From NCBI GenBank assembly GCA_964610885.1, contig CAZSWR010000096.1, positions 1 through 12,458 on the forward strand: DNA of 12,458 bases, read 5' to 3'. A model generated the notes under the pieces. It did no database searches and was not told the origin of the DNA. It saw only the letters and a program-made list of their open reading frames with translations. Position numbers and translations under genes: made by a program. This document shows positions 1 to 7,628 of the stretch, one piece after another. The stretch comes from CAZSWR01 sp964610885. GTDB taxonomy: Bacteria > Bacteroidota > Ignavibacteria > Kapaibacteriales > UBA2268. Every line of letters begins with the position of its first letter. Positions within the stretch are counted from its first letter, which is position 1.

Positions 1-12
1 TTTTTCTCCACC

Positions 13-42
13 CATCCGATAGCCACGAAAAGCCATCGGATG
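13..42 (-). other. Hairpin just downstream of the OmpA-family gene
   Basis: Arms CATCCGAT (13-20) and ATCGGATG (35-42) are perfectly complementary. In the minus-strand transcript the stem extends inward by G-C pairs and two G-U wobbles to about 12 pairs around a UUUCGU loop. On the plus strand those wobbles become A/C mismatches, so the structure favours minus-strand RNA. It begins about 14 nt after the stop of the outer-membrane gene. No U-tract follows (the next bases are GGTGGAGAAAAA), so it is not a classic intrinsic terminator. It may protect the mRNA 3' end or be part of a factor-dependent terminator. Confidence 0.4.
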
Positions 43-56
43 AGTGTTGCTATTGA

Positions 57-2243
57 TTATTTCACTGGTGTTGTTATCGATATTTCCACTGTGCGGCAGT
101 AGAAGCGCCCTTCGGGCAGCTCGTTTGTGTAGAGGTAGGGCTGCCTTTCGCCCACACCGATCGCATCGGCGTTGCGGTACCCGAGTGCGTTTTTCGTATT
201 CTTCGCCCGTTTGTCCGATAGATCCAGATTGTGTTTGTCGGCGCCGGAGCGGTCTGTGTAGCCGGTAATGTTTATCATGGATTTTTTCTCCACCCTCGTT
301 TTGATGAATTTGACGATTTCGCTGTTCCGTCCTGTGATCTTGTCGCTATCGAAATCGAAAAGAATAAGGCCGTACTTGTCTTTCTTCACGTCGTCTATTC
401 GGTTTTCGCGTTTTTTCTTGATGCTCAGCAGTTCCACTCCGATTGTTTTTCTTGGGGTTTCAATTCTCTTTCCGGCCTGGTCGATTGCCAGAAGCGAGTA
501 TTCGATCGGCATATCGAGTTTCGGGATGCCCTCTTGGTCGGCCACCATGTCCCAGTCCTGCCGGCCCATCATTGGATCGTCCACGAGCAATTGCTTCACC
601 TGTTCGTTGTTTTGGAATATCCTGATGAAAAGCTCTTTTATGCCGGCCGTGGATTCGGTTGCGAACTTGAACCGTGCGCGCGGAGGATTGGCCGACCGAG
701 TGGTATCGGTTACGAATACCGGCTTCAGAATTTCATAATTATCGGAATACAGCTCGACGCGGCGATTCTCTTGTGTTTTCTCGGCTTCGCCAATGGGCGT
801 CGATGGGCTGCCAGGCAGGCCGGTTTTCTCCACTGTTATCCGTTTCTCTTCGATTCCCCACACTTTCCGCAGGTAATCGGCGACTGTATTGGCGCGGTTC
901 ATGGCAAGCTCGGTGTTCTCTTTTTCCGACGAGAAGCCGTCGTTAGTGCCCGTGATTGTGATCCGTGCGTCTGGGTTGGCCCTTAGCCGCGCGCCCACAA
1001 TGTTCAAAATTTCGTAATATGTGCCGAGTGTGTTTTTCCTGAACAGTTTGTCTTCGTTGAAGCCCGTGATGCTCTGGCTGTTCCTCTGAACGTATCGGTT
1101 GTGAATTGTCGCGCTGTTTTCGTCGAAGAAAATATATGGTAGCAACGGCCTAAGCTCGCTCGCTGCGAATTCTTCGATTTTGTATATTGGATTCTCGATC
1201 TCGCTTAGCAGCGAATCCAGGCCGACAGCCGTGATCGAAGCGGTAAGATTCTCTTTTATCGGAACATGGATTGTATCAACTCTCGCATTCGGAGTGTTGT
1301 CAGCTATTCCGCCGTCTTCGCTTGCATTGGACTTGTTCCTGAAATTCGTGCCTTTGGTAACGAATGGAGTCGTTATCCCTTCCGTCGGTTTCTCAATTGT
1401 ATCAACCTTGACTTCAACCACTTTGGGCTGCGGAGGTACGGGTTTCTCTTCCTCCACAATTTCGGTAGGTTCCGATTCATCGAACCTCGGAGAGAATTTC
1501 AGGGCTACGCCCGCTCGCAAAGCATTGATTTTCCAATCATAGCCACTAATCACATTGCTAAGCCCAAACGAATAGGACAATTCGGGGCACAGTATCAGTG
1601 TGTTGCTTCGGTTGAGCGGCAGCTCGTAGCCGATCCCGAACACAAGCGAGAAGAACGGAGGATTGATGATTTTCGGGATAATCCCCGACGTATCGTTTCG
1701 TGTGCTGCTGTAGGTATCGTTGCCTTGGTTATCGAGGAAAGTGCCATAGCCAACGATTTTCTCATCTTGGTTAAAGTCCTTTTTAAAAAGGAACGTACCG
1801 AAATTCGCACCAATATTGAACACAAAGTTTTTATATGGTTTGACGATGAGCGTCGGTTCGAAGCCGAATTGAGTAATTTTCGTATCGATTCTGTGCCTTA
1901 TCGTGCCGACAGTCGGCGTTTCGCGCATGATGGTGGTTTGCTCGTCGTAAGTGAACTCCGCGCTATAGTCGTAGTACCCGAGGCGCAACCCGGCCAGAAG
2001 CCATTTCGTAATAGGAATTTCGACAAATGCGCCTGCCGATATGCCGTTGCCAGTGGCCTTCTCGAAGCGTGGGCAACAGTTCGGCACTCCGGGAAGCGCC
2101 CGGAAATCCGATGTGTGATTGTTGAATTGGTAATGCCCGAATATGCCCACCCGAAGGCGTAGCGTATCCTCTGCGTTGGCCGCAGGGCATGATAGTATAA
2201 TTAATGCCTGCACAATTAGAGCAAGTCCAAGAAGTTTACGCAT
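57..2243 (-). CDS. Outer-membrane beta-barrel protein with two OmpA-like domains
   Basis: Predicted to sit in the outer membrane and bind peptidoglycan, linking envelope and cell wall. The N-terminus (MRKLLGLALIVQALI, ending PAANA) is a good signal peptide. Residues about 26-250 are rich in alternating aromatic/polar strands typical of a small barrel. A Pro/Glu/Val-rich linker follows (EEEKPVPPQPKVVEVKV). The first OmpA-type domain is at about 364-498 (FFDENSA, NTELAMNRANTVADYL, NRRVEL). The second is at about 622-728 (LFDFDSDK, GYTDRSG, NLDLSDKRAKN, CRTVEI). The Asp and Arg that contact diaminopimelate in OmpA domains are present in the second copy; the first has a looser TGTNDGF version. 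An in-frame ATG lies 21 nt upstream (2264), but I chose 2243 because GGGGA stands just before it and the signal peptide starts cleanly there. GC content is clearly above that of the genes to the right. The family assignment is secure; the exact role is inferred. Confidence 0.9.
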   Translation of the reverse strand: MRKLLGLALIVQALIILSCPAANAEDTLRLRVGIFGHYQFNNHTSDFRALPGVPNCCPRFEKATGNGISAGAFVEIPITKWLLAGLRLGYYDYSAEFTYDEQTTIMRETPTVGTIRHRIDTKITQFGFEPTLIVKPYKNFVFNIGANFGTFLFKKDFNQDEKIVGYGTFLDNQGNDTYSSTRNDTSGIIPKIINPPFFSLVFGIGYELPLNRSNTLILCPELSYSFGLSNVISGYDWKINALRAGVALKFSPRFDESEPTEIVEEEKPVPPQPKVVEVKVDTIEKPTEGITTPFVTKGTNFRNKSNASEDGGIADNTPNARVDTIHVPIKENLTASITAVGLDSLLSEIENPIYKIEEFAASELRPLLPYIFFDENSATIHNRYVQRNSQSITGFNEDKLFRKNTLGTYYEILNIVGARLRANPDARITITGTNDGFSSEKENTELAMNRANTVADYLRKVWGIEEKRITVEKTGLPGSPSTPIGEAEKTQENRRVELYSDNYEILKPVFVTDTTRSANPPRARFKFATESTAGIKELFIRIFQNNEQVKQLLVDDPMMGRQDWDMVADQEGIPKLDMPIEYSLLAIDQAGKRIETPRKTIGVELLSIKKKRENRIDDVKKDKYGLILFDFDSDKITGRNSEIVKFIKTRVEKKSMINITGYTDRSGADKHNLDLSDKRAKNTKNALGYRNADAIGVGERQPYLYTNELPEGRFYCRTVEISITTPVK

Positions 2244-2454
2244 TGTATCCCCAGATTTATTCATTGATATTATTAGTCATTTTTAAACACAAAACCCAAG
2301 AGCCGTTATTGAGCAACGGTAGTGAATAGCGACAAATATCCCCAGGGATAGTGCCGTGAGAATTATTATTTACTGAAATATTGTACTAAGTAACTGTTTT
2401 TGCATAGATTTTCGCTATATTTATTTATACGAAATATGTATTTTATTAACTGTA

Positions 2455-2470
2455 GCGGGCATCCTGCCGG
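2455..2470. repeat. Degenerate short palindrome containing GGCATCCTGCC
   Basis: GGCA-TCC-TGCC (2458-2468) is a short inverted repeat with a 3-nt centre. Motifs of this form occur as dispersed palindromic repeats in many bacterial genomes, often with longer GC-rich arms; here the flanking arms do not match, as expected of a decayed copy. Only one copy is visible in the window, so dispersal is an inference. Confidence 0.3.
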
Positions 2471-2688
2471 TATTCACTTAAGAATTATTATTTCAATTTG
2501 TAGTAAGTACAAATATATTAATTAGAATTTTGCCAGACAATTAAAAATATTAAATAAAGATTGGTGAATAGCGGAAGGCCTGGATTCGGGCCAATAAGAG
2601 ACTGTTGATAAAGACAAGATATATGGAAGTACGGGGTATAGGGTATTGGGTGCCGGATCCAGTGTAAGTCGTTGTTATATCGACAAAT

Positions 2689-2715
2689 CCCCCCAATACC
2701 ATTTTTCAAAGGGGG
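2689..2715. repeat. C-run/G-run hairpin repeat
   Basis: CCCCCC (2689-2694) and GGGGG (2711-2715) flank a spacer ending in TTTTTCAAA. The pattern C5, AT-rich spacer, G5 is common among dispersed intergenic hairpins in Bacteroidota and cyanobacteria. It could also slow transcription. There is no T-tract directly after either arm, so I do not call a terminator. Confidence 0.35.
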
Positions 2716-2964
2716 CTAAAGAAAGGGTTTTGCTAATGCATTGATAATATTGAAGATCTGACTTGGATCGAACCCACGGGTTAACCCGTGGGATGGCTTA
2801 TCTATACTTTTTCTGGCACGCTCATAAGGCACATGGGAATCCAACCAACTTAGATCCATTTTATTGCAGATCGAGAAAGGAATATAAACCTGTTGAGCCT
2901 CAAGCGCTCCGCCAACCGAACGAAGCGCCGATTCTTCGCGCCCACTCACTTCTTCATCAAACAA
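2716..2964 (-). pseudogene. Small ORF, possible gene remnant or repeat-derived frame
   Basis: An 82-codon open frame, GC-richer than its surroundings, with a peptide that I do not recognise (for example GREESALRSVGGALEAQQV followed by NKMDLSWLDSHVPYERARK). No clear ribosome-binding site precedes the ATG. The frame runs through the 20-bp palindrome at 2773-2792, where it reads HGLTRG, and its start-proximal DNA is itself rich in inverted repeats such as GCGCT...AGCGC. This fits a fragment of a lost gene interrupted by a repeat, or a frame opened by repeat DNA. I see nothing that fixes a function. Confidence 0.2.
2773..2792. repeat. Perfect 20-bp palindrome
   Basis: CCCACGGGTTAACCCGTGGG is its own exact reverse complement. 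Palindromes of this kind (an ACGGGTT...AACCCGT core) are frequent dispersed elements in Bacteroidota, in some genomes linked to REP-associated tyrosine transposases. No transposase gene lies in this window. It could instead be a protein-binding site, but it is more than 350 bp from the nearest confident gene start. Confidence 0.5.
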
Positions 2965-3076
2965 TATTATTTCCTATTAATTTGTAATTATATCGTAAAA
3001 CCATTATATTGTTTCTTACTTGAAGTTCTAAAGTTCTATGGATTGGGAAAATACGGCATTATTATATCCGGGGCAA

Positions 3077-3093
3077 AATGCGCTATGCGCGTT
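3077..3093 (+). other. Leader hairpin upstream of the SUMF1-like gene
   Basis: AATGCGC (3077-3083), a 3-nt loop TAT, then GCGCGTT (3087-3093) gives a 7-bp stem with one G-U wobble. It is an isolated GC-rich patch in an AT-rich leader, about 70 bp before the start codon. It may be a small repeat or a leader structure; nothing shows a regulatory role. Confidence 0.25.
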
Positions 3094-3151
3094 GCGCTGG
3101 TGTGTCCGGCCGTTTTCAATAGAAAAAGAAATACAATAATATTTAATTTTT

Positions 3152-3156
3152 GGAGG
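3152..3156 (+). promoter_or_regulatory. Shine-Dalgarno site GGAGG for the SUMF1-like gene
   Basis: GGAGG lies 4 nt before the ATG at 3161. It is the strongest ribosome-binding site in the window, where most starts are preceded by A/T-rich sequence only. It supports 3161 as the start. Confidence 0.65.
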
Positions 3157-3160
3157 CCTG

Positions 3161-4621
3161 ATGAAGAGATTCATTACTCTGTTGTTCTTGTTTATTTGTA
3201 CTGCTATAATTTCACTCTTCTCGAACAATTTAGTAATTAGTACACCAACATTAGTTGACCAAAATACAACAGAACATTATTTCAATGTGAGGTTTGACAT
3301 TTCATGGGAGAACAGCTGGCGAACAAGCTCAGCTCCTAACAATTGGGATGCCGTATGGCTCTTTGTAAAATACAAAAAAGCGAGTGACGGAAATTGGTAT
3401 CATGCCACACTAAATTCAATTTCGGCAAATCACAGCACCGGGTCGCAAGGAACCGAGGCAACGATCAATATACCCGATGGAGCCAAAGGAGGTATGTACT
3501 ATCGAAGCACCGATGGGGAAGGAACTTTTGCTTCCGAAGCAATCAAATTTCGTTGGGAGTATGGCATCGACGGAATTTCTGATAGTATATCATCTGCAAT
3601 AAGTGATATAAAGGTATTTGGTGTCGAAATGGTTTATGTTCCTCAGGATACTTTCTATGTTGGCAGTGGTGGGTATGAAAGCCAGCATTTTTACAGTTAT
3701 GGAAGTAATTCTCCTTATTTGATTTCGTCCGAGGATTCAATTATTGTTGAGCCAACCCTTGGAAATCTTTGGGCTGATGATGATATTGAGCAATCAATAA
3801 TTCCGGCTTCTTTTCCTAAAGGTTTTAATTCGTTCTATTGCATGAAACATGAAATTTCTCAAGAGCAATATGCCGGTTTCATTAATACTCTTACTGCTAC
3901 TCAGCAAAACAACAGATTGGTGCAGGCATTTGGCTGGTATGGATTTAGCTTAAAAAAGATTAATGGAATTGTTGGTAGTGACGCAAACAATAATAATATT
4001 ATTAATGAGTTCGATGATGGTCAAAACATAGCATGTTTTGTAATTAGTTGGGCTGATGGTTGTGCTTATGCAGATTGGTCAGGATTATCTTTGATGACAG
4101 AATTAGAGTACGAAAAATCCTGCCGCGGTCCTTTAACACCAATTCCAAATGAATATGCTTGGGGCTCTACATATATTTTCTGTGATTCAGTTCTCGAAAA
4201 ACAATTTACTAATCAAGAAGAATTTCAATCAAATATTTCAAATTGTAATTATTACAACGGTAAAGATTTACTTACTCGAAGAGTCGGAATATTTGCAAAG
4301 AATAATACTGACAGGGTTCAAAGTGGTGCAGGTTATTATGGAGCATTGGATTTAAGTGGTAATCTTTACGAGAGAATTGTTACAATAGCAGATTCAATGG
4401 GAAGACAATTTACAGGCCTATCAGGAGACGGAATACTTGATAATAATGGGAATGCTAATGTGCAAAATTGGCCAGGACTTGATGCAATTGGAAGTGGGTT
4501 TAGAGGTGGGAGTTGGAATTTTTATAATGGATTTTGTATGACAAGTAGCCGTGAGTTAGCCGGTTGGGCTAATACAGATCGTTGGGCTGATGTCGGCTTT
4601 AGATGTATTATTAGAATGTAA
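3161..4621 (+). CDS. Secreted SUMF1/FGE-sulfatase domain protein
   Basis: Residues 1 to about 22 (MKRFITLLFLFICTAIISLF) form a signal peptide. Residues about 30-145 are a beta-rich domain (SWRTSSAPNNWDAVWLFVKY) that I cannot assign, seen with SUMF1 domains in related bacteria. From about 151 the FGE-sulfatase fold begins (VFGVEMVYVPQDTFYVG), with YCMKHEISQEQYAGFIN near 225, LMTELEYEKSCRGP, YAWGS and the C-terminal RGGSWN (448-453) and GFRC (479-482). True formylglycine-generating enzymes have two catalytic cysteines five residues apart after GGS; by my hand alignment the second is kept (C459) and the first is F454. The protein is therefore unlikely to be a sulfatase activator and more likely a binding or structural C-type-lectin-like fold outside the cytoplasm. 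It sits 40 bp before a large secreted FN3/Lcl protein and probably shares its transcript. GC content falls from roughly 46% near the middle of the first third to roughly 31% near the end (hand counts). Confidence 0.88.
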   Translation: MKRFITLLFLFICTAIISLFSNNLVISTPTLVDQNTTEHYFNVRFDISWENSWRTSSAPNNWDAVWLFVKYKKASDGNWYHATLNSISANHSTGSQGTEATINIPDGAKGGMYYRSTDGEGTFASEAIKFRWEYGIDGISDSISSAISDIKVFGVEMVYVPQDTFYVGSGGYESQHFYSYGSNSPYLISSEDSIIVEPTLGNLWADDDIEQSIIPASFPKGFNSFYCMKHEISQEQYAGFINTLTATQQNNRLVQAFGWYGFSLKKINGIVGSDANNNNIINEFDDGQNIACFVISWADGCAYADWSGLSLMTELEYEKSCRGPLTPIPNEYAWGSTYIFCDSVLEKQFTNQEEFQSNISNCNYYNGKDLLTRRVGIFAKNNTDRVQSGAGYYGALDLSGNLYERIVTIADSMGRQFTGLSGDGILDNNGNANVQNWPGLDAIGSGFRGGSWNFYNGFCMTSSRELAGWANTDRWADVGFRCIIRM

Positions 4622-4661
4622 ATTGAAAATTGATTTCTTATTTATTTTTACGAGATTCCTT

Positions 4662-7370
4662 ATGAAAAAAATATTTTTGATATTAGCAATTCTTTTATCA
4701 TACACCAACTCATATTCGCAGTACACAGGCGGTGTTGGCGATGGCTCATCTAATGGAAACGAAATCTCAATCTCAAAATCAAAGATTCGCTTAGAATATG
4801 GTTGGAATCTTATATCTGTTCATTCCAATATAAATGGTTTTGAAATAGACAAACTTATACAGAACTTGAAAACCAATAATAATATTGTTATTATTAAACA
4901 GTTTAATGAAATATTCACATTCCCTTGTTTTGGAATTGACAGTATAAAAAGTATGGACTACAAGAATGCTTATTTTATTTTTGCTCAACAACCAGACTCC
5001 TTAGAAATTATTGGAAAATCAATAAGTAATTCAATTAATACTGTTGATTTACAGGTAGGGTGGAATCTAATACCTTATTTAAAGAACAATCCTATGCTCG
5101 CAAGTAAAGCACTTTCAAGCATAATACCCTTTGTTAAATTGCTTCAAAAACAAAATGGTGAGCAATATATTCCGCCTGAGAATATAAATACTCTAGAACA
5201 AGGTACGACATTGTCAGGTATGATGATACCCGGAAATGGATATATTATTTACGTTTCTCAACCTTGTGTCCTTTCTTATCCGGCATTTAACGATTTATAT
5301 GTTACAGATCCAGCACTAATTACAACCAATAGTGCTCAAATAAATGGCGTCTTGAGCTTTTGTGATTATAGTACAACTATATGTTTTGAATTCGGCATTG
5401 ACACAAATTATTTACAATCCTTTTTTTTTCATAACAATCCTTTTATTGGCGACTCATTAACCAACATAAGCTATGTTGTTAGTGGATTGCAACCAGGAAC
5501 AGAATACCACTATAGACTTAAAGCAGTAAATTCACTCGATACATTTTACACTAAGTATTCTTCTTTTACCACACTCGGTCATGCACCTATTGCGTTGGCA
5601 TCATCAGCTACTAATATTACTACAACATCGGCAAAGATCAATGGATCGGTAGATGCAGGTTGGTTGCCAACTACTGTAAAATTTGAATATGGAACGAATG
5701 AAAATTATGGGCAAATAATAAACGCCGTTCCCAATGTTTTTCAAGGAGACACCATTACCAATGTCTATGCTCAACTAACAGGATTAGTAATTGGTAATAC
5801 ATATCATTATAGAATCATTGCATATAATGCTATTGACACAACATACAGCAACGATATTCAATTCACAGTAACTCCATTGCCCCCGGCAGCTACAACTGTT
5901 GCGGTTACAGATCTTGGTGCTGTTAATAAAACACTAAACGCAACCGTCAACGCTAACGGACTCCCAACACAAGTATCCTTTGAGCTTGGTACCACCTCGA
6001 ACTATGGCCAGACTATACAAGCCACAACAAATAGTGTCAGCGGAATACTCTCCAATAGTGTCAATGCGATAATTTCAAACTTATCGCCTGGTGTAGTTTA
6101 TCATTACAGGATCAGAGCCGAAAACTCACTCGGAGTATCTTACGGTAATGATATGCAATTCACCCATCATACGTACGGAGAAAGTTTTGAAGGAGGGTTG
6201 ATTTTTCATTTATTCGGAACAGGATCATCCGGATTGATCAGTGCACCTTCTGATCAAAGTACTGGGGCTGAATGGGGATGCTTAGGGGATTGGATACCAA
6301 CTGCAACAAGAACAGCAATTGGAACTGGGATGGCAAATTCAATAGATATTAAAAACTATTGTACTACACCAGGAATAGCTGCTGATATTTGTTTAAATCT
6401 TGATTTAAATGGATTTACTGATTGGTTTTTACCCTCAAAATATGAATTACAAGCGATGGGCAACAAACTCTTTGTGAATGGTTATGGTGGTTTTACAGCT
6501 ACCAATTATTGGAGTTCGACAGAATCTACAGTGAGTAATGCTTATATATTTAGCTTCTATTCTGGTTATCTATACCAGACAAATAAAAATTCGAGCAGAA
6601 GGGTTCGTGCGGCAAGAACTTTTTATCCTGCAATTACTGACTCCGCTTCCAATATTACCGGTACTAGTGCGATATTTAAAGGAAAAGTCAATCCAAGGAA
6701 CTCTTCAACAATTGTTTACTTTGAATATGGTGCTAATACCAGCTACGGGCAAACGGTAACTGCTACTCAAAGTCCTCTAGTTGGAGGAACAAATCAATCA
6801 TGCTCAGTCCAAATTTCAGGGCTAATTCCCGGCGTTGTTTATCACTACAGAATTGTTGCAACCAACGAACATGGAACAGATTATGGAAATGATGTTCAAT
6901 TCACTGCTCATCATAATATTGGAGATCCTTATGCTGGTGGAATTATTTTTTATATTGATTCAACTGGTCTGTCTGGCCTAGTATGCTCGGAATCAAACCA
7001 AAGTAATGATTGCACCTGGGGATGTGTCGGTACATCAATAATAGGGGCTGATAGCACTGTAATTGGCTCTGGTTTCCAGAATACGCAGGATATCTGCAAC
7101 AACTGTTCTACTTCAAATATTGGTGCACGTCTATGCAACGATTTGGTAAATAATGGATATTCGGACTGGTATTTGCCCTCGAAAGACGAACTTAATCTGA
7201 TGTATAACAACTTAAAAGTCAATGGAATAGGCAATTTCTCGAGCGATTGGTATCTGTCCTCCAGCGAAGTAGACGCAAATACTGCATGGGGGGTTTATTT
7301 TGAAAGCGGTTTCAATTATGCTTCTTATAAAGGATTAGCTGACTGTGTGCGAGCAATAAGAAATTTCTGA
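4662..7370 (+). CDS. Large secreted protein with FN3-like repeats and two Lcl (DUF1566) domains
   Basis: A 902-residue extracellular protein, probably adhesive. The signal peptide is MKKIFLILAILLSYTNSYSQ. An earlier in-frame ATG at 4590 overlaps the previous gene and would hide this signal peptide, so I start at 4662. Residues about 40-205 carry two GWNL repeats (GWNLISVHSN, GWNLIPYLKN) as in surface proteins of Bacteroidota. Fibronectin-type-III-like repeats begin near 210, 307 and 405, with the signatures FEYGTNENYGQ and GNTYHYRI. A first Lcl/DUF1566 domain spans about 505-650 (GGLIFHL, DWFLPSKYEL, YWSSTES). A fourth FN3 repeat (about 655-750) and a second Lcl domain (about 752-902; GGIIFYID, DWYLPSKDEL) follow. 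Lcl domains bind glycosaminoglycans in Legionella; the ligand here is unknown. The protein ends right after the second Lcl domain, with no type IX secretion tail that I recognise. A run of nine T at 5421-5429 lies in the coding sequence. Confidence 0.88.
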   Translation: MKKIFLILAILLSYTNSYSQYTGGVGDGSSNGNEISISKSKIRLEYGWNLISVHSNINGFEIDKLIQNLKTNNNIVIIKQFNEIFTFPCFGIDSIKSMDYKNAYFIFAQQPDSLEIIGKSISNSINTVDLQVGWNLIPYLKNNPMLASKALSSIIPFVKLLQKQNGEQYIPPENINTLEQGTTLSGMMIPGNGYIIYVSQPCVLSYPAFNDLYVTDPALITTNSAQINGVLSFCDYSTTICFEFGIDTNYLQSFFFHNNPFIGDSLTNISYVVSGLQPGTEYHYRLKAVNSLDTFYTKYSSFTTLGHAPIALASSATNITTTSAKINGSVDAGWLPTTVKFEYGTNENYGQIINAVPNVFQGDTITNVYAQLTGLVIGNTYHYRIIAYNAIDTTYSNDIQFTVTPLPPAATTVAVTDLGAVNKTLNATVNANGLPTQVSFELGTTSNYGQTIQATTNSVSGILSNSVNAIISNLSPGVVYHYRIRAENSLGVSYGNDMQFTHHTYGESFEGGLIFHLFGTGSSGLISAPSDQSTGAEWGCLGDWIPTATRTAIGTGMANSIDIKNYCTTPGIAADICLNLDLNGFTDWFLPSKYELQAMGNKLFVNGYGGFTATNYWSSTESTVSNAYIFSFYSGYLYQTNKNSSRRVRAARTFYPAITDSASNITGTSAIFKGKVNPRNSSTIVYFEYGANTSYGQTVTATQSPLVGGTNQSCSVQISGLIPGVVYHYRIVATNEHGTDYGNDVQFTAHHNIGDPYAGGIIFYIDSTGLSGLVCSESNQSNDCTWGCVGTSIIGADSTVIGSGFQNTQDICNNCSTSNIGARLCNDLVNNGYSDWYLPSKDELNLMYNNLKVNGIGNFSSDWYLSSSEVDANTAWGVYFESGFNYASYKGLADCVRAIRNF

Positions 7371-7523
7371 AAATTTCGACAAAGACAATTTTAGCCTAAA
7401 ATTCGGCAATCAAAGTAACAATACACTTTATTAATCAAACAAAAAAAAGTATATACTGTTCAACTAAGGATTGCAGAAAAGGTACTTATGCAGAAACTTG
7501 TTGTCAATTATTTATCCTAATAG

Positions 7524-7556
7524 AGCCGCCCACAGTCACCGGAGGCGGCTTTTTTT
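7524..7556 (+). terminator. Rho-independent terminator
   Basis: AGCCGCC (7524-7530) and GGCGGCT (7544-7550) form a perfect 7-bp GC-rich stem, followed by a run of seven T (7550-7556). It lies about 150 bp after the stop of the FN3/Lcl gene on the same strand and is the natural end of that transcript. The opposite strand has no T-run after the stem, so it is one-directional. Confidence 0.88.
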
Positions 7557-7596
7557 AAAAACCATACTCACTCTCACAAATTATCTACAATCAAAG

Positions 7597-7628
7597 TGAT
7601 ACAATTTTCGATTTTGTACCTTGTATCA
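7597..7628 (-). other. Inverted repeat downstream of hsdR
   Basis: TGATACAA (7597-7604) and TTGTATCA (7621-7628) form an 8-bp AT-rich stem with a 16-nt loop, about 27 bp after the hsdR stop. No U-tract follows on the minus strand. It may help end or stabilise the hsdR transcript, or be a binding site; the evidence is the symmetry alone. Confidence 0.3.

Larger units (their letters stand above)
2244..3160. other. Long intergenic spacer with palindromes, no convincing gene
   Basis: About 900 bp between two divergently oriented genes, so promoters for both should lie here. I could not single out a convincing Bacteroidota-type promoter (TTTG / TAnnTTTG) or a sigma-70 type one. A small inverted repeat, CCGTT (2303-2307) with AACGG (2315-2319), lies near the outer-membrane gene. 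Further along are a degenerate GGCATCCTGCC motif, a C5/G5 hairpin, a perfect 20-bp palindrome and a GC-rich stretch on the minus strand encoding a possible remnant peptide; these are listed separately. The density of unrelated short palindromes suggests repeated insertion or decay of small mobile repeats. Confidence 0.6.

Noticed and set aside
1266..2162. Long plus-strand open frame (298 codons) antisense to the OmpA-family gene, with another at 231-986
   Set aside because: The minus-strand frame has a signal peptide and two recognisable OmpA domains; the antisense peptides look like no protein family and arise from the GC-rich codon pattern.
2756..2780. tRNA T-loop-like GTTCGATC on the minus strand
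   Set aside because: The flanking bases pair over only three positions and no acceptor, D or anticodon arm can be drawn.
3161..4621. Calling the SUMF1-like protein a formylglycine-generating enzyme
   Set aside because: By hand alignment only one of the two catalytic cysteines is present and no sulfatase lies nearby.
7482..7520. Ten-codon ATG frame between the surface gene and its terminator
   Set aside because: Too short, no ribosome-binding site and no recognisable leader-peptide features.
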